64,000 bases of DNA from Malurus cyaneus samueli (lineage: Eukaryota; Chordata; Aves; Passeriformes; Maluridae): the NCBI GenBank assembly GCA_009741485.1, contig CM019216.1, forward strand, positions 47,066,863 through 47,130,862, written 5' to 3'. Below the pieces are notes generated by a model that did not search any database, had not been told where the DNA came from, and saw nothing but the letters and a program-made list of their open reading frames with translations. Below, one piece after another: positions 34,863 through 49,320 of the stretch (position 1 is its first letter; each line of letters starts with the position of its first letter). The translations under genes and the position numbers were made by a program.

Positions 34863-35254
34863 CAAAAGAGGCTCCCTTTTCGATTAATAGCTACTTGTAA
34901 GATCCATCAAGGGCTATTAAGCATAATTGTCCAGCTCCAATCTCTATTCAGAAAATGCTTAAAATGGTAATTGCTGGAACTGGAATGGCAAAGCTATCAC
35001 CACCTGCGTGTCCTTCAACTACTCTCTTTCCTGAAGCATTTGCTATTGGTCTTGTTCAGGGATAAAATGCTGGGCAAGAGGACACTTACTCTGACCTAGT
35101 GCAGCCTTCCTGATATTCTTAGCTAAGTGTCCTAACCATGCACTGTGTGGTAGCAACTATCTTTAGTTTTCTCATTTTTAATGATAAAAGGACTCTTCCT
35201 TTTGTAGCTCAATAATTCTATTTTAAAATAGAGCAATAATTTTTACATTGAAAG
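34863..35254. other. Intergenic, nothing recognised
   Basis: About 0.4 kb of noncoding sequence between CR1 fragments. No motif was seen. Confidence 0.5.
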
Positions 35255-35690
35255 AAACATAGAAAGGTTGGGGTTGGAAGAGACCTTAAAGATCATCTAA
35301 TTCCAAGCACCCTGCCGTGGGCAGGGATACCTTCCAGTAGACCAGCTTGCTCAAAGCCCCATGCAACCTGGTCTTGAACACTTCCAGGGATGGGGCATCC
35401 ACAGCTTCTCTGGATAACCCGTTTAGGTGCTTCACCACCCTCTGACTAAAGAATTTCTTCCTAAGATTTAATCAAAAATTGTCTTTCCATTTTAAATCAT
35501 TGCCCCTTGTCCTGTGACTATACCCGCATAAAAATTCCTTTCCCTTCTTTTTCTAATCTCCCTTCAGGTACTGAAAGACCAGATTAGGTCTCCCTGGAGA
35601 TTTTTCCAGGCTGAACAACCCCAGCTCTCTCAGCCTGTCTTCATAGGAGAGGTGCTTCAGCCCTCTGACCACATTTGTGGGGCGCAATGC
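35255..35690 (-). mobile_element. CR1 3' fragment
   Basis: On + it starts with acatagaaaggttggggttg and gaagagaccttaaagatcat, then ccctgccgtgggcagggata. It continues through the reverse complement of the CR1 ORF end (ttccaggctgaacaacccca, gctctctcagcctgtcttca) to about 35690. The element runs on the - strand and is about 435 bp, a typical 5' truncation. Confidence 0.92.
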
Positions 35691-36579
35691 TGAAATCTAT
35701 CATTGTTTTTATAAGATTTCGTGAAAGGAACACGGTACCTGCAATTTGCTACATAACAAGATTCCTCCCCTGCAGACACCTGGGAGACCCACAGGGGAGC
35801 AAATTGAGGGGGCAAATTGACAATAGTCCTTCATCCCAAGGGCTGCCCTTGTGCCAAGAAAGCAAAGCTCGAATTTGTATGTGTGGCTCGCACAGCCACA
35901 AGCACTGGAGTACTGACTGTGAAAAAATTTGGAGTACACCATGAATTCTGCATCTGTGTAAACTCCCGTAGGAGAGAGCAGCGCTATTCGAGGCACCATT
36001 TGTAAATCCAAACTTTCTCCCCCATTGCCAGCTCTTTCCCAGCGGCTGTACGTGTGTTAGTGGCAGGTTCAGGTGTGGGATAGAGCAGTCCTGGCGCTTA
36101 AACAAAGCTGTTAGGTGTAAAGATTTATGTCTGTGTACAAAATGGGCAAATTGGTCTCTCAATCTGTTAAGCTGTCGGTAAGATCTCTTGGCAAGCTATA
36201 GCAGTTTGCTGCTATTTTTTGGAGTGGAACAAATTGCCTGTGTGCAAATATAGCCTAATAGTAAAACACACCATGGATGTACTGATCAAGGCATTCAAAG
36301 AAGTAAATCAATGTTTATTTTCAGAATACTTTGACTTCATATGGAACCAGGTTTTAAACAGGGAGAGGGATCAGTATTTTCAGAGATGAATGCTTAAATT
36401 AATATGTAAACAATTCCTCTGCAGTCCTGTCAACTTCAGCTGAACTCTGGTTCTCCAGACCTCCAGCTAGCAGACCAGTGAGGCCAATCATACTTAAATT
36501 AAAAAACAACAACAGCAACAATTAAAAAAAACCCAAACAAAAACGAACAAACAAAAGCCAAACAAACAAACAAAAAAAA

Positions 36580-36610
<31 letters not shown>

Positions 36611-39600
36611 TCACTCAAAAAACCACACAGAAAAAACAAATAAAAAAAAAACCACCTTGGGAGAATGTTTAGAGTCAAAATTCTTTTTCAACAGTTGCTT
36701 ACTTGTGATAATGGACAACTTACTTATTTTGTAGAAACCAAAGCATAACTGATTTAATACCATGAAAGATAAAGCCCCCAAACTGGTCGACAAAAACATA
36801 CTTCTGCCATTTTTTTCTGTGGCTTCACAGGTTGGTTTCTGGAACAGTGGTTTTTTCAATTTCATCATTCATGGTGTTCTGCACCGGAGCACTGTTATTG
36901 GAGCAGTCATTTTGTAGCAATGAAGGAAGAGCCATGGGGTAGAGGAAGTGTTCAGGCTGTTTTGGAATATGCTCAGCACTGATTTCCTCTCTGTGCATGT
37001 GAGGTTACCCAAGCACAGCAAGGTTTTGTTGCATATATCTGGTCCAGAACACTGCATGTGGAAGTTTCTTATGACTAACACAGGAATTTCAATAATTCTT
37101 TCCCTTTTTTTATTTAATAGAGACTTTCTGCCAGTTTTTCTTTGCACTCTCTTATGTCTTACCACAGTTTGTCCCAAGCGGCTGTACTGTTTTCACACCT
37201 ACCCTGACATGAACCTTTTTAATGCTGAAATAGATTATCTCCTATTTTGACTCTAGGGCTTAAGCCAAGGCAGTCATGTTGTGCTGTCTCCTGGTGGGAA
37301 TTGGCACTGTGGCTTTCAGCAGCCTCCCACCATTTCTGGAATGCCCCCAAACCAGCTTTGTTTCTGAGCAAAGTAATTTGGTGGAAGCCAAGCAAATTTC
37401 GAATAGAAATTGCCTATCTCCTTGCAGCAAACCTATTTCTGGTGGGCATGAAGGTCTAGAGAAAAAGGCAATGAGATTTTCTGCCAGCTCTGAGCAGTCA
37501 ACCAGAGCTCAAGGATAAAAATGTTCTTGTCTACCCACTTGAAATCCAGGTAGGAAGAGCCAGCTTCAAGCTACTCAACAACAGAGGCAGATTTCAATTT
37601 CAGTGCTCCAAGAAAAAGAATAAAATCTAATTTATCTCCTTTCTGGAGTGGTAAAATCTGTGACAGCAGTATGTCAAGTGACACAGATTATATAACAGGT
37701 CTGAAGGAGGTCAGGTACAGTTTTAGGGCAATAAGGATAAGGAAAGAGAAAGTTTGAGCAGTACTGGTCCAAGCAGGCACAGTCTGGTGTCCCAACATGT
37801 GTGATGTAGTTTGGGCCTATAAAAATATTTATCATATCTTTGCATATAAAATACCGACACTCATGCAAAAGGAATACATAAACACATAATGAATATTTTT
37901 TGTTATACCATGCCTATAAATTGAATTTACAGTGTTATGTTTTTATCCTTGTCAGTTTTGCTAGTGACAGATGCTGTGCTAAACCCCAGGTAACATTCCT
38001 AACATTCCATTTAGTAGCAGGTATATCCATATGCAGCAGTATAAATGCTGGAACTCATGTTTATACAAGTGTTTATGCATATTTTCTGAAGAAAGGGCAA
38101 TGGATGGTCATGTGGAGGCTGGCACTGTATTATGGATGACTGTCATTCTCATGTCAAGACTCGATATGCCATTAGCAGGAAAAGTGGGTTTTTTAAAGCT
38201 GACTGTGGGAAAGGAAAAAGATCAGTCCCAGAATCTCATGATCTGAAAGAATGAAATGAAGGAATGAAAAGAAGGGAGCAAACTATAAATCCATTGTACT
38301 CCTATGCTGTCACATCAGTGATCATCTCATGGGGATTTTGTGGAAGGGAGTCTTAAGACAGCAATGTCTCCTCAGTTTGCACTGTGTGATCTAGGACAGA
38401 AGGAAAACCTAGATGAAATCAGAACACAATGAATATGAAGGAGAACGGTCTTCAACAAAAATGTGCATTGGAACAACCCAGCCCTAGTTAGTTTCACCTA
38501 GTTGTTCCTGTCTATGTTTCATACCATATATTTTACTTTTTGCTCCAGATACACATTACACATTACCTGATTATCCAGTTAATGCTTAAGAGCAAAATAA
38601 TTAAGAAGTTCATTGACATTTAAATATCCTTAGAACCTCCTTAAAATGGAGAAAACCCCTATGGAAGTTATTTCTTGCATTTAGGTTTTTCAGAATAAGA
38701 TGTTGTCATACTTTTGCTTTGCATATGGGGCTGTACTTTAATAGGTACTAATTAACGCTAAAGTATGTAAAATGCTTTTTCACTGTGTTTCAATGTTTAA
38801 GTGAAAAGCATTTTTTTCCTTTTGTTCTTTTCACGTTCTGATTCCAGATATTATTCTCTTGTAATCAATTTGTATTGTCCTAAATTAACTGCACTAAAAG
38901 ACCCAACAAACAAAACCCCCAAACCACATGCCACACACACACAAACTGGGGGGAAAGAAGTACCAGGTTTTCTGAATGAGAAACATCTTTTTTGCTGTAT
39001 GCTTCATGTCTGTAGAGCAGCAGAGGAAATTCTTTGTTCTCTTGCATGAAACCAAACCGGGAAAAAAAAATGTCAGTACTTACACTTTCCATGAGGCAAG
39101 AACGACTTTGTCTTCTGTGTAAGACTTAAAGTAGCTCCATTAAATTTAGAAGCATGTTCAAGTGAGTAAAATTGCGTAAATTCTAAACAATACAGCAAAT
39201 GAGCTTTTCAGTGACAGCCCCTCAAATAATTTGATTTATTGATGTAGAAGACTAGTCATCTCTGCACATTGTAGACTGTCCCATGGTATGTCTACAAATC
39301 TGAAGAAGAAATAATATCTGTAGTGGACAATTGGAGGAAACATGTCTTTCAGGGATTAGGAGAGTGGAAAAAACCCTCAGACTCTGTGTCCCCTACATGG
39401 TGATGTAAAGTACAGTTGTACAATTTTACATTCCTCAATACCAAGCCTTTACTGTGGCTAAATTATTGTGTTAGGATGAAACTTCATTTTAAATTTGAAT
39501 TACGGAAAGACCACATGCACCATTTCTGTAGTTACTGAACTTTCATGTGAATCTTTACAGCTGTTCTCACCATCACAGAGAGTCTGTGAAGAGAGGTGCT

Positions 39601-40495
39601 GCTCTGGCAGCCTAATAATGTGTGAAAAAATTGGAAATATGCTCCTTCAGTGGTTCTGGATGAGGACACGAATTCTGGCTGGTATCCTCTGATGACATCC
39701 AACTTTTATTTAAATATGATTTCTTCTTGCCACTCTTTTGGTAGTTTTGGATGGACATTTCACATTGTAATTACCTTCAGGGGAGAAATATTTCAGTTCT
39801 GCTTTCTAAAACTTCATCTCTCTCCCAACCCTGATGGTTTTCCTGATGCATAGATCCTTGCTCAATCTGTCTACTGCAGAACTCATCAAATCTCAGGTAT
39901 TTTTATCCTCAGTCTCTTTCCCCTACAGTCTTATTACCAGGTCTGGTGTTTTGGACCTCTAAATCCATAGCAGTCATTCTCTTAAAGATCTTAAAGACTT
40001 TCTGATTTATTAATACTCCCATTTTACAGAAGCCTGGATAATCTTATACCAGGTTATTTAAAAGGGTCAACCTATATCTTCAAATCTATGGTCTATGCCT
40101 TACTTATGTTCACTTCCCAAGACTAATAAACACAAAGTTAAGAACTTTGATCTTCAAGGCTGCTTAAATTTGAAATTAATTTTGTGTCTAGGTGAAGGTG
40201 TTTTTTTTAGGGGAAAATGTCTTTTTGAAGCAGAGACCATTTAATGAGGGAGCAAGAATAAGACTATAGGTGATCAGTCACACTACTTGACAGCTGAATT
40301 ATTAAGATTAATTCTCCAGTAATGTTGGTGAGGCACTTCTGAGAACCTTCCTGAAAGAAATTAATTCACTGAATCACTGAAGTTTCCTGAACGGTGAATA
40401 CATAGAAACAGTCTGTTTTGTAAAAAAAACTTGATGCACTCCAAAGAGCTGAATCATTCTGAGAGGTTCTTTCACTAAACATCTTCTTGCTGTTC
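35691..40495. other. Intergenic, no gene recognised; A-rich tract
   Basis: About 4.8 kb. Apart from an A-rich tract (36499-36655, listed separately) and a CA run near 38931, I recognise nothing. Open frames of 60-137 codons overlap on both strands and are not family-like. Confidence 0.6.
36499..36655. repeat. A-rich low-complexity tract with AAACA/AAAAC repeats
   Basis: About 150 bp nearly free of G and T. It contains aacaaacaaacaaaaa, then four to five copies of caaaa (36589-36610), then further A-runs. It could be the decayed tail of a retroposed sequence, but no body was recognised beside it. Confidence 0.75.
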
Positions 40496-40520
40496 TTTTT
40501 TTTTTTTTTTTTTTTTTTTT
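40496..40520. repeat. T-run of 25
   Basis: An uninterrupted run of 25 T. It would be an antisense poly(A) tail if a - strand retrocopy lay to its right, but no coding resemblance was found there. Confidence 0.8.
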
Positions 40521-43500
40521 CAAATGTTTACCCCTTTTGGGACTTGATTTTTTCTTCTTTTCAGCTCTCTCCCTGGAGACTTCTGTCAGCCAGCCATGAA
40601 ATCAGTACCTCCCAGGAAGACACAGTGCAAGCTTATTCCTGCTTACATCATTCCTGACATAATGATCTCTATTCTCTGATTTCTTTTCATCCAAATGACT
40701 TGCATTTAGTGTCTTCTCTATCTGGAACTTTTAGTCCAGATTACTCAGATACTAAATTTAAATGATAATTAATGCCAAATAGATAGTCATGTGCTTGGAT
40801 GGCTGTGGTATCAGTTCTCCTATCACCTTGTGATGACATGCAGTTAATTCTCCCCAGTGCTTTTTTCTCTTGTCCTTTGTCTCTCTACTGATTTGTGCTT
40901 CATTCCTCACTGATGCATCTTGGTGCTTGTTTGCTCTTCCGGCTGTGGCAGCCTCCCAGAGTCCAGTTTATTCCCTTTTAAAAGCTCCAGCTCCTTCACA
41001 CAATGCCCTCTAAAGAGTGTCCTCTAGTTATCCAAAGTCTGAGGAGCAACCCGGCTTTTTCAAGACGACCAAGGTAAGCTGGATATCTTAACATGCCACA
41101 CGTTTAGCTGGGACTGCCATCTGAAAAGAGCAGTCCTCCTATGCCAATCCCCAGAGCTGGGAATTTATAGCTGAAAGAGAAATTATTTGCTCTATTTAAA
41201 AAAAAAAAAAAAAGAAAAAAAAAGTAGAAGTTGAGACTATGATGTTGTAAAACAGTTACAGAAGTATTAAGCACATTATAAAGAGCATGAGAAGATCTCA
41301 GAGATGTCACTGCAACCTGTATAGCCATGACATAAACAAATGAACAAGAGGAATGATCTGAACCTGGCCCTAGTAGAGAAAACTGGAGATTATTCTTCAT
41401 ATTCAACAACATTTTTTTGTTTTAGCACTTTTCCCCAGGAACTGAAGCTTCTTCCGTCCATCTGACAAGATTGTTCCTGGTAGGACAATTTTTTTCCTGG
41501 TAGGAAAATTTTTCAACATTTTCCTTGTAGGAAAATTTTTCAACATTTACAGCTGGGACTGGTTCATATCCCCATCCCATACGATCCTTTTGTCCAACTG
41601 CTCTGCTGTGCAGAGGACAGATAACACTGAAAAAGTGAAATTTCTCAGGAATTCATACACTATGTGACATTACTGCAGCAGCCAGTGTTAGCAGGTCTGG
41701 GAGGTTGAATTGAGCTCACTCAAAAAGAAACACCCCGCAGGCAGCCACATAAGTAGATGTTTTCTAACTTTGTTGTGCCTTTCCAATAGAATGAGGAAAA
41801 AAATGTATATAATGATAAATGTAAAAGGAACTGGTACATTTGGTCCAGAACTAGATACCTCAGAGATCAGGAATGGTGAATCTTCCAAGTGAACGAGCTT
41901 GTTTGGCAGTTTCTGTCACCAGACATTCAGGGGTTACTGAGTAGACAAAACAAAATCATGAACACCAGAAACTGTTAAGATGCTATTTCACAAAACAAGA
42001 GCAATCTGCATTGTTTTTCTCACTGCTGTAAAGGAAGCAGACAGCAATTTTTCAGTGCCTTGCACTGTACCTTTCCCATGCCTCATGCTGCAAAACTCAG
42101 CTGTTTGGAGACAGGTAATGGCCTGGCAACCTTTCTACACTGCTTGAGTTGCACTAAGAGCTTGGAGCTGTGTGATGAAGGAGTCAGTGTCTCCTCTTTA
42201 AATGCCAATGCGTAAACTAGATGTCACCCCAGCAGAAGCCTGAACACCTCCAGCTGGTGACACAGCCCTGCCAAGTCAGCTCCTGCCCCACACAATCAGG
42301 CACATACTGATGGTTGCAGTACTGCAGAGTTTTAGTGTAGACCATGCTTTCATGATACCCTCTGGCAATATTCACTGGTGCCTGTGGCCCACCTGTGCTC
42401 CTCTTGCTGCTCCTGGATACAGCATGAGCCCACAGCTGTTGGGACAGAACTGAGGAGATGATGCACCTTTCCATGGAGCTAAAACTGAATGTCTGTGAAG
42501 CAGGTGGAAGAAATCCTTACTTCACTGTTGTTGCCAGCACATTCATATAATGAAATCACTGTCCAACAGCCCACATTTGTTGTCACATCACAATAATACA
42601 TGTCAGACCTGGAGGATGTTTCACAAAGCTCTGGAAAGGTTTATGAACACCACACTTTGGGTCTTCTCAGCCTTTTTGTGAGGGTGCTTCTGTTCAGAAG
42701 ACCAGTCAGTCACACTTGAGACCCTATCTTGTCTTTTGGGTTATGCACTTACAGCTCTGTTGCTTTGGTTCATTACTTCAACCAAAATCTTTGTTTAATT
42801 ATTGACCTGGAAAGGAGACATTATTTCCCCAGCTGGGTGAAACAGAAATATAGCCTGGGGAATGACTGCAAGCACATTTCATTTCTATCTCTCTTTTTTT
42901 TTTAATATCATCTAGTTTGCCTTATTTCATATTTTCATCCCAGTTAGTTGATGCTATGTAAATTAGGCTGTCGATTTCAGAGGTATTCCTTTAGTGTGGT
43001 GCTTTGTGAAGTTGTCAGCTAAGCATTAATCATCATTTCGCCTGTCATTTTGTCTGTGTCTGACACATATTAAACTGTACCCCAGGATATACACATCTGG
43101 TGGTGGCAGACATTTGTTGATTGAATGTGACTTCTAATGAACTTTTCACTAGGCAGGCTATTCCAGGGATTTATGAACAACTGTAATTGTTACAAGTGCT
43201 TCTGTAATTTTGGGAAGCAAACATGAACAGCAGTGTCGTGACTTGGTGGCAGCTGCTGCAGCACACGGAGCTGCATGCTTTGCCCATTAATCCCCACGGG
43301 CATCAGATTCACCCAAGTTATGTGTGATTTTGTTAATGCAGATTCCTAAGAGCAGGAGTTTTACAGCCATTCTCAAGTGTATCTCCTGAATATTTCTTCT
43401 CCGTCCTTTGAAGAGCAGATCACTGTCAATGCCATGGGCTTGTGCTGTGGGTGAGGATCCCGTGTGCCTGTGTTCTCCATGACAGTGATTTGGGAACATC

Positions 43501-45422
43501 TTGCTTTCCCTTGGAAATTAGAAACTGGCTTCAAAGGGTGGCACAAGGTTTTTCACACAAAAGAAGTGAGGATGACCAAAATGGTAGGACACCAATCAAC
43601 TATGCATATATCTGGGATACAAAAAATTCAACTTTATAGTGGGAAAAGACCCTTTTCTTTTTATTTTGATTCTGTTTATAGTAGGGGTTTGTTTGTAACA
43701 ACTAGTTCAATAGATGCTTCTTTCTTGATCTCAATTTCTGATTGCCATTGTATGCATTCCTTTGGAAGAACTGGAGATCAAACACAGAGCAGGATGAAGG
43801 AAGCTTTGGAAATTAGCTATGTATACAGAGACTTGGCAAAAACATTAACAGATGCAAGAGAAAATGAAAAAGAAAGAAAGAAAATAATCTAAATGAAGGC
43901 AACACACAATATGAATATGAAAAGAGAACGGATTGGAAAGGAAAATACAGCATGCTTGGAATTAATGTAGACGCTTTCTAGGCCTGGCATGATTCATGCA
44001 ATGCCAACAGGCTGTAGCATTTACATCAGTGTCTATATTTCAATACAATTTTGAAAGCAGGCTATTTAAATCCTCTAAGCCTTTTATGAATGCATGTGTG
44101 AGCCTGGACCTGAGGAGGGGCAGGAGGCAGGAACTGGATGTCTGCAAGGCACATCTCACAGTCAGGCTGTCAGGGCCAACTCTGGGCTGAAAATGCAGCA
44201 TCTCTGTTCAAACCCTGGCTTTGTCATTGTGATACCAGCACACATTGGAGCTGCACATCCTCTGGGCAGTGAAATCTCCTCCCTTCTCCTCAGAGTGCTT
44301 TCACTCCAAGTGCATTTAGATCTGTCAGTTCTGTTCTGGACTGCAGCCAGATGTGACGCTGGATGCTGTATCACACACGATGGGATGTCTGCGCGTGGAA
44401 GTTTCCATGTACTTGGATGCGTGCATGTAACCAATCTCACGGATCAGAAGCTTGATTTTTGCTTTGCAGTTGCATTCAACTTCTGTGGGGTTTACTCTTG
44501 CTCTGTACTAATTCAGAGGCCAACTGCTGGAGGCCAGCATGTTGGAGGCTCTGTCCAGCCTCTGGCCAGCATAAGGATGTGATGGTAGCAGGAACAAGAT
44601 GCTGCTCCTTACAGTAAGTGTGCTGTGCAAACTGGGGAGAGCTCCAGGCATTGCTCATTTCTGCAGATATTTTAATGGAAATACTGGTAAATAAGTAAAT
44701 AAAACACCTAGAATTCCTACTGAACTCCTTTCCCAACTAACATTCTCTCTGAGGATATTTCTAACTGTGTCCAGAGTCTGAGCTTTCCCCAAGAAAGACC
44801 ACAGGTATTAAAGCTGCAAGGAGCTGAGATATAGATGATATACTTGCTTTGCTGTTTCTGTACCCTATTATAAGCCTTGTTGCTCTGGGTCATTTATTAG
44901 AGGCCTTACATATGTAAAGAACTGGGAATCTCAATTTTTGTGTTTAATTGCACTTGATAAATATTTCTCCCATGATTTTCACTGTTTTATCCATTTATGA
45001 TTTTTGCTTCTACATTATTCTCTGATCATGTGTCATTTAATAATATGAGGCATAGAACAAGTACTTAATTTGATTTGTTTCAAACACACTGTCCAAGGAT
45101 TTCATTCAGTGACTCTTATTTTGTGAGACAGAAGTTGAGTCTGGAAGCCCTTCTTTAATATCCTGTGATGGGCCTTTAAGTAGTTATTAATCCTTTTCAT
45201 CTCAAGGTAGTTGAGATTCTTTATAAAGGCCTTCACAGTTCTTTCCAGAAAGAAAGCAGCAGACAGAAGCATTAATGAAATTTAAAAGTCTATATGAAGT
45301 GGATCATTTACATATGAAGGAACTTGATGAAGCCTTCGGGAGATAGGAAGAGGCATAGCTTCCTTCCACAAAAGGCATGTTGATTTTTCCTCCTAAGAAT
45401 CATAAAATAGAAGCATACAATA
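40521..45422. other. Intergenic, no gene recognised
   Basis: About 4.9 kb of noncoding DNA with an A-run at 41197-41223, a short tandem repeat at 41473-41547 and a T-run at 42894-42903. Open frames (for example 43464-43892 and 44094-44582 on +) have no resemblance to a known family. Confidence 0.6.
41473..41547. repeat. Short imperfect tandem repeat, about three copies
   Basis: The core tcctggtaggaaaattttt recurs three times with small differences (ttcctggtaggacaattttt; ttcctggtaggaaaattttt; tccttgtaggaaaattttt). The last two are followed by the same caacatt. Confidence 0.8.
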
Positions 45423-45988
45423 GGATCACAGAATCATTTAGATTGGAAATGACCTTTAAAAGTCATTTGGACTGACACTAAATCGTGTCCCTAAGCACCA
45501 CATCTACGCAACTTTAAGGGATGGGGACACAGACACTTCCTTGGGCAGCTTCTTCCAATGCTGTGCAACCCTTTTGAGGCAGTTTCCCTAATATCCAATC
45601 TAAATCTCCCTGGTGCAGCTTGAGACCATTTCCTCTCATCCTACTGCTTCTTACCTGGGGGAACAGATCAAACCCTACCTGCCTACAGCCTTCTTTCAGG
45701 CAGTTGTAGACAGTGACAAGGTCTCCCCTGAGCCTCCTTTTCTCCAGGCTAGACATCCCCAGTTCCCTCAGGTGCACAAGATTTGTGCTCCACACCCTTC
45801 ACCACCTCCATTGCCCTTCTCTGGTCATGCTCCAGCTCCTCAATATCTTTCTTGTAGTGAGGGGCCCTAAACTGAGCACAGAATTTAAGGTATGGCCTCA
45901 CCAGTGCTGAGTACAGGGGGACAAACACTGTCTGGTGCTGCTGGCCACACTGTTGCTGAGACAGGCCAGGATGGTATTAGTTCAGGGA
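45423..45988 (-). mobile_element. CR1 3' fragment, long copy
   Basis: On + it starts gatcacagaatcatttagat and runs about 565 bp. Read on -, a frame gives [40 protein letters not shown] and [10 protein letters not shown], the conserved CR1 ORF C-terminus. The far end contains the reverse complement of the upstream CR1 block (tactcagcactggtgaggcc when read on -). It is decayed by frameshifts. Confidence 0.93.
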
Positions 45989-48900
45989 TATTCATATGCC
46001 ATGTGACACTATTTTTGAGGTTATTTTTAAGTGGATTGCCTCAAATACAAATACCCTCTGAAGCCCTTTTCAAGAATTCGTACCTTTCATTTTGGCTGAG
46101 TTCAAAAAATATTTGAATGGCAAATTTACCTCAAAGTTAGTGGGACAGTTGTTCAATATCTGACCTCTCAAGGTACCTTTAGGTGAATAGGACTCAGGCA
46201 AGCTGATTTTACTATACATTTTCTGCACATGAGCTGTTTCTTTTCTCCTTCCAACCATTTAATATGGGATAACTGTACAGACTTGACTTTTGTAAAGAAA
46301 GTAGGTAGATATGAATGTCTCCAAGCTCTTTGGTAGAGAATACTGCAAAGAAAGAGTTGCATTTGTACCTCTCCTGTGGCCTTTTTGTGATGCTCTTACT
46401 CCTTGGGAATCCATCAGCTCTGCAGGGGAGAGTTCTTGTGGTCTAAGGTTTTATGAGTAACTTGTGGTCTAAGGTTTTATGCGTAACTTTTATACTTGTC
46501 TTTAGCAAGTTGTTCTACAAACCCTTAATTTATATTTTTAAGCCTAATTTGTTTGTGTTTCGACCCATGTAAGCTCCCTAGCTTGCACATAACTTCCATT
46601 TCTGGAAAAAAGCATTTAACTTCTATTTAGTTTTGTCATCTTATTTATCTAAGAAGCTTTTTTTTTCTTTTTTTTCCCCCCTGAGGAATATGAATTTATT
46701 TTTCACCTCTTAAGAGGATGCTTTTAAGGAGTGCAAAATGTCAGCTTTCAGAAATCAGTGCTCTAGCAGAGGGGAGAGAGTTCAGAAGCTTTTATTGTGG
46801 CAAGATTCTGCCTCCAGCTTAAAAGGCAGCCTCCAGTGCCTGCTGAAGAGAGCAAAATAGTTATGGAAGTCTGACTTCTTACTTTGTTTCATTTTACTTT
46901 GTTTATGTCTTGTTTGTCTTTAAAATTTTAGATGCCAGGTAGAACATGGTTGCAGAACTAGCAAGGATCTGGGCCACTGACTTCTTTCCCTGTCTCCTTA
47001 CTGCACCACAGTAAACCATAATCTTCTTCATAAATTTCACAGCTGGAATTAAAAACCAGTAATCTGTAGTATTTTTCTCACTGCCTTGTTTCCTGTGGTA
47101 GTAATTGAATTCATTAGAAGTGTCTCTGGGATTTAATCTCATGTTATTTTAAATCTGAAACTTCCAACAGTATGTGCAGTATAATACAAAGAAAGAATGA
47201 CCGGTTTGGCATGCACATTATAAAAATACATTAGGATTTTTTTCTAATCCGCCAGATGTTTAAAAATATAGAAAGTGCACAGAGCTACAACATGAAAAGT
47301 TTTTCAGGACGCCTCACCAATATAAAACCTCTTTTTCAAGTGACATTGATTTTGCTACAAGAAAGGACAAAGTAAAATGAAGAAATATCAGTTTATAATA
47401 AAGAAATAAAAGAGAAACCCTCTTGTGGCTCCAAGTAGGGATCCTCCATGTTTCTGTCAAGGCATGCCCACTGCACAAAATGAGTTGATCCCAGCTGCTT
47501 CAAAGCAGCTTTCCACTGCTAAACACGACTGAGGGCTCTGAGTCACTCCTTTGCAGAAAGGATTTTTGTCTCAGTGCCACACTGGGAGCACGCACACCCT
47601 GAAGAACTGGTTGTCATGGAGCAATGATCTCACTCAGAGGCACTGGTGGTTCTTCCAGGCGCTCGTGTTGGGTCTGATTCACAGCAGGTGTCTGAAGCGC
47701 TCTGCTCCAAACCCCACCTGCACATGGCAAATGCCAGCTGCACCAGGAAAGGTGAGGAGCATCTCCTCCTACCTCAGAACTCCTACCACTGCCTCAGCCT
47801 GAAGGAATACACAGCCTGGATTTTCCCTCAGGGGCTGGAAGGATGTCAAAGCCTTCCTGTGTTACCAAGCTGAGTGTAGGACAAGACCTTGGCACTAATA
47901 TCTGTGTATTCTCCTTAGCTCGTGTGTTCCCACACAAACAAAGCACTGAAGGTGACCAGCACACTGAATTTCAGGTTCTGCTGGACAAAAAGGAGCTGCT
48001 GAATGTAAATCTACAGAGCAAATACCAGCTTTGTGAGAGAATAACTGCAGGTGCATTCTTCTGAATAAACCTTCCTTATAACTCAGAAAATAAAAGACTC
48101 CTACAAATTATTTTTGTTATTATGCTATAAATAGTACTCATAAGAGGGTTTTTTTGAGAAATCAAGCCATCTGCCCCAATAATGAAATAAATGACAAAGA
48201 GACTAATCATAAAAGGAGATACATTCTAAGAAAAATATTTTAAAGGAGTTATTGGCAGGACTCCAAACTACAGCTCTTGTACTTTAAGAGGACATTTGGA
48301 AAGATGTAATAAAAATGCAAGATAATCAACCAGTTCTAAGCCATCACCTGAGTTATTTGGTGCTTGAAGTTTCCATTGTAAATAGGATTACTTTAACAGC
48401 ATGGCTTAAATAACGTTAAAAATAGATCCTAAGTATTCTAGGTCATGCCAGAAAAATGTAAGAAGTAAAACCAAGGGATTTTAGGTTCATGAAAGCCAAC
48501 CTCATTTTCAAAATGGAATAAAATTCTAATCCTCTGCCTCTTTTTATTTGTCATCATAAGTAAACATCATAAAAAGCTTGACATGGTCTGTGGGATAAAC
48601 ACTGAAAAACACAGGTAAGTTACCCACCTTTGGCTGTATTTGTCCAGTTCTCAGAATATAAATGGAAAGTGTCTGAGTATAAATGGAAAACCTCTGTGCA
48701 GATTCCCTTTTCATTTGGCTCTGACTGGATCTAGGGAAATGGCTGGATGAAGTCTTATCTATATATATAGACTGACTGTAGTGTGATTTTCAAAACAGTT
48801 TAAAGTGATTTCAAAAATAGTAGATCTAGACTGTACAATAAAAAAAAAAAAACCCAACCAATAAATCTGCGCTAAAAATCAATGCTTAAAAAGTCTAGAT

Positions 48901-49320
48901 ATTTTTTAAAACTTTGAAAACCAGTTTGTATAATGTATATATGCCTGAAGATGTTAATTTTGTGTTTCCACTGAAACACATGAGTAAAACAGAGAACTTG
49001 CAGTATTCCTCACAGGGCACCATTTTTAGCAGAAAACGGCAAAGACTGCTGATTTCAGGCCAAGGTTGGATTTTTCCAAACTCCTTCATGAATGTCCCAG
49101 AGGCCGGCAGCCTTGACAGAGGCGTGCAGCTGCACCACGGCCTCTCCCTGTGCGACGTAACAAGGCTCCGAGCCAAAAAGGGTCACATATGGCTACATCC
49201 AGGTGCCAACATTTTGTCACGCTCGCTGCTTGCGTCGGGCAGGAGTGGGAGGATGTCCTGTGTCATTTTCCTGGTGCAGTTTGAGGGTTTGCAGCCAAAA
49301 AAAAAGGGGAAAGAGCAGGA
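45989..49320. other. Intergenic, no gene recognised
   Basis: About 3.3 kb. It holds a 26-bp tandem duplication (46435-46486), T/C-rich runs near 46660-46682 and an A-run at 48840-48853. Open frames such as 47551-47873 (+) and 48914-49324 (+) are not family-like. Confidence 0.6.
46435..46486. repeat. 26-bp tandem duplication
   Basis: Two adjacent copies (46435-46460 and 46461-46486) beginning cttgtggtctaaggttttat, differing at one base (gagtaa against gcgtaa). The near identity suggests a recent slippage or unequal-exchange event. Confidence 0.9.

Noticed and set aside
40496..41223. T-run at 40496-40520 and A-run near 41200 as a retrocopy with flanking tails
   Set aside because: No protein-like segments between or beside the runs, and no target-site duplication seen.
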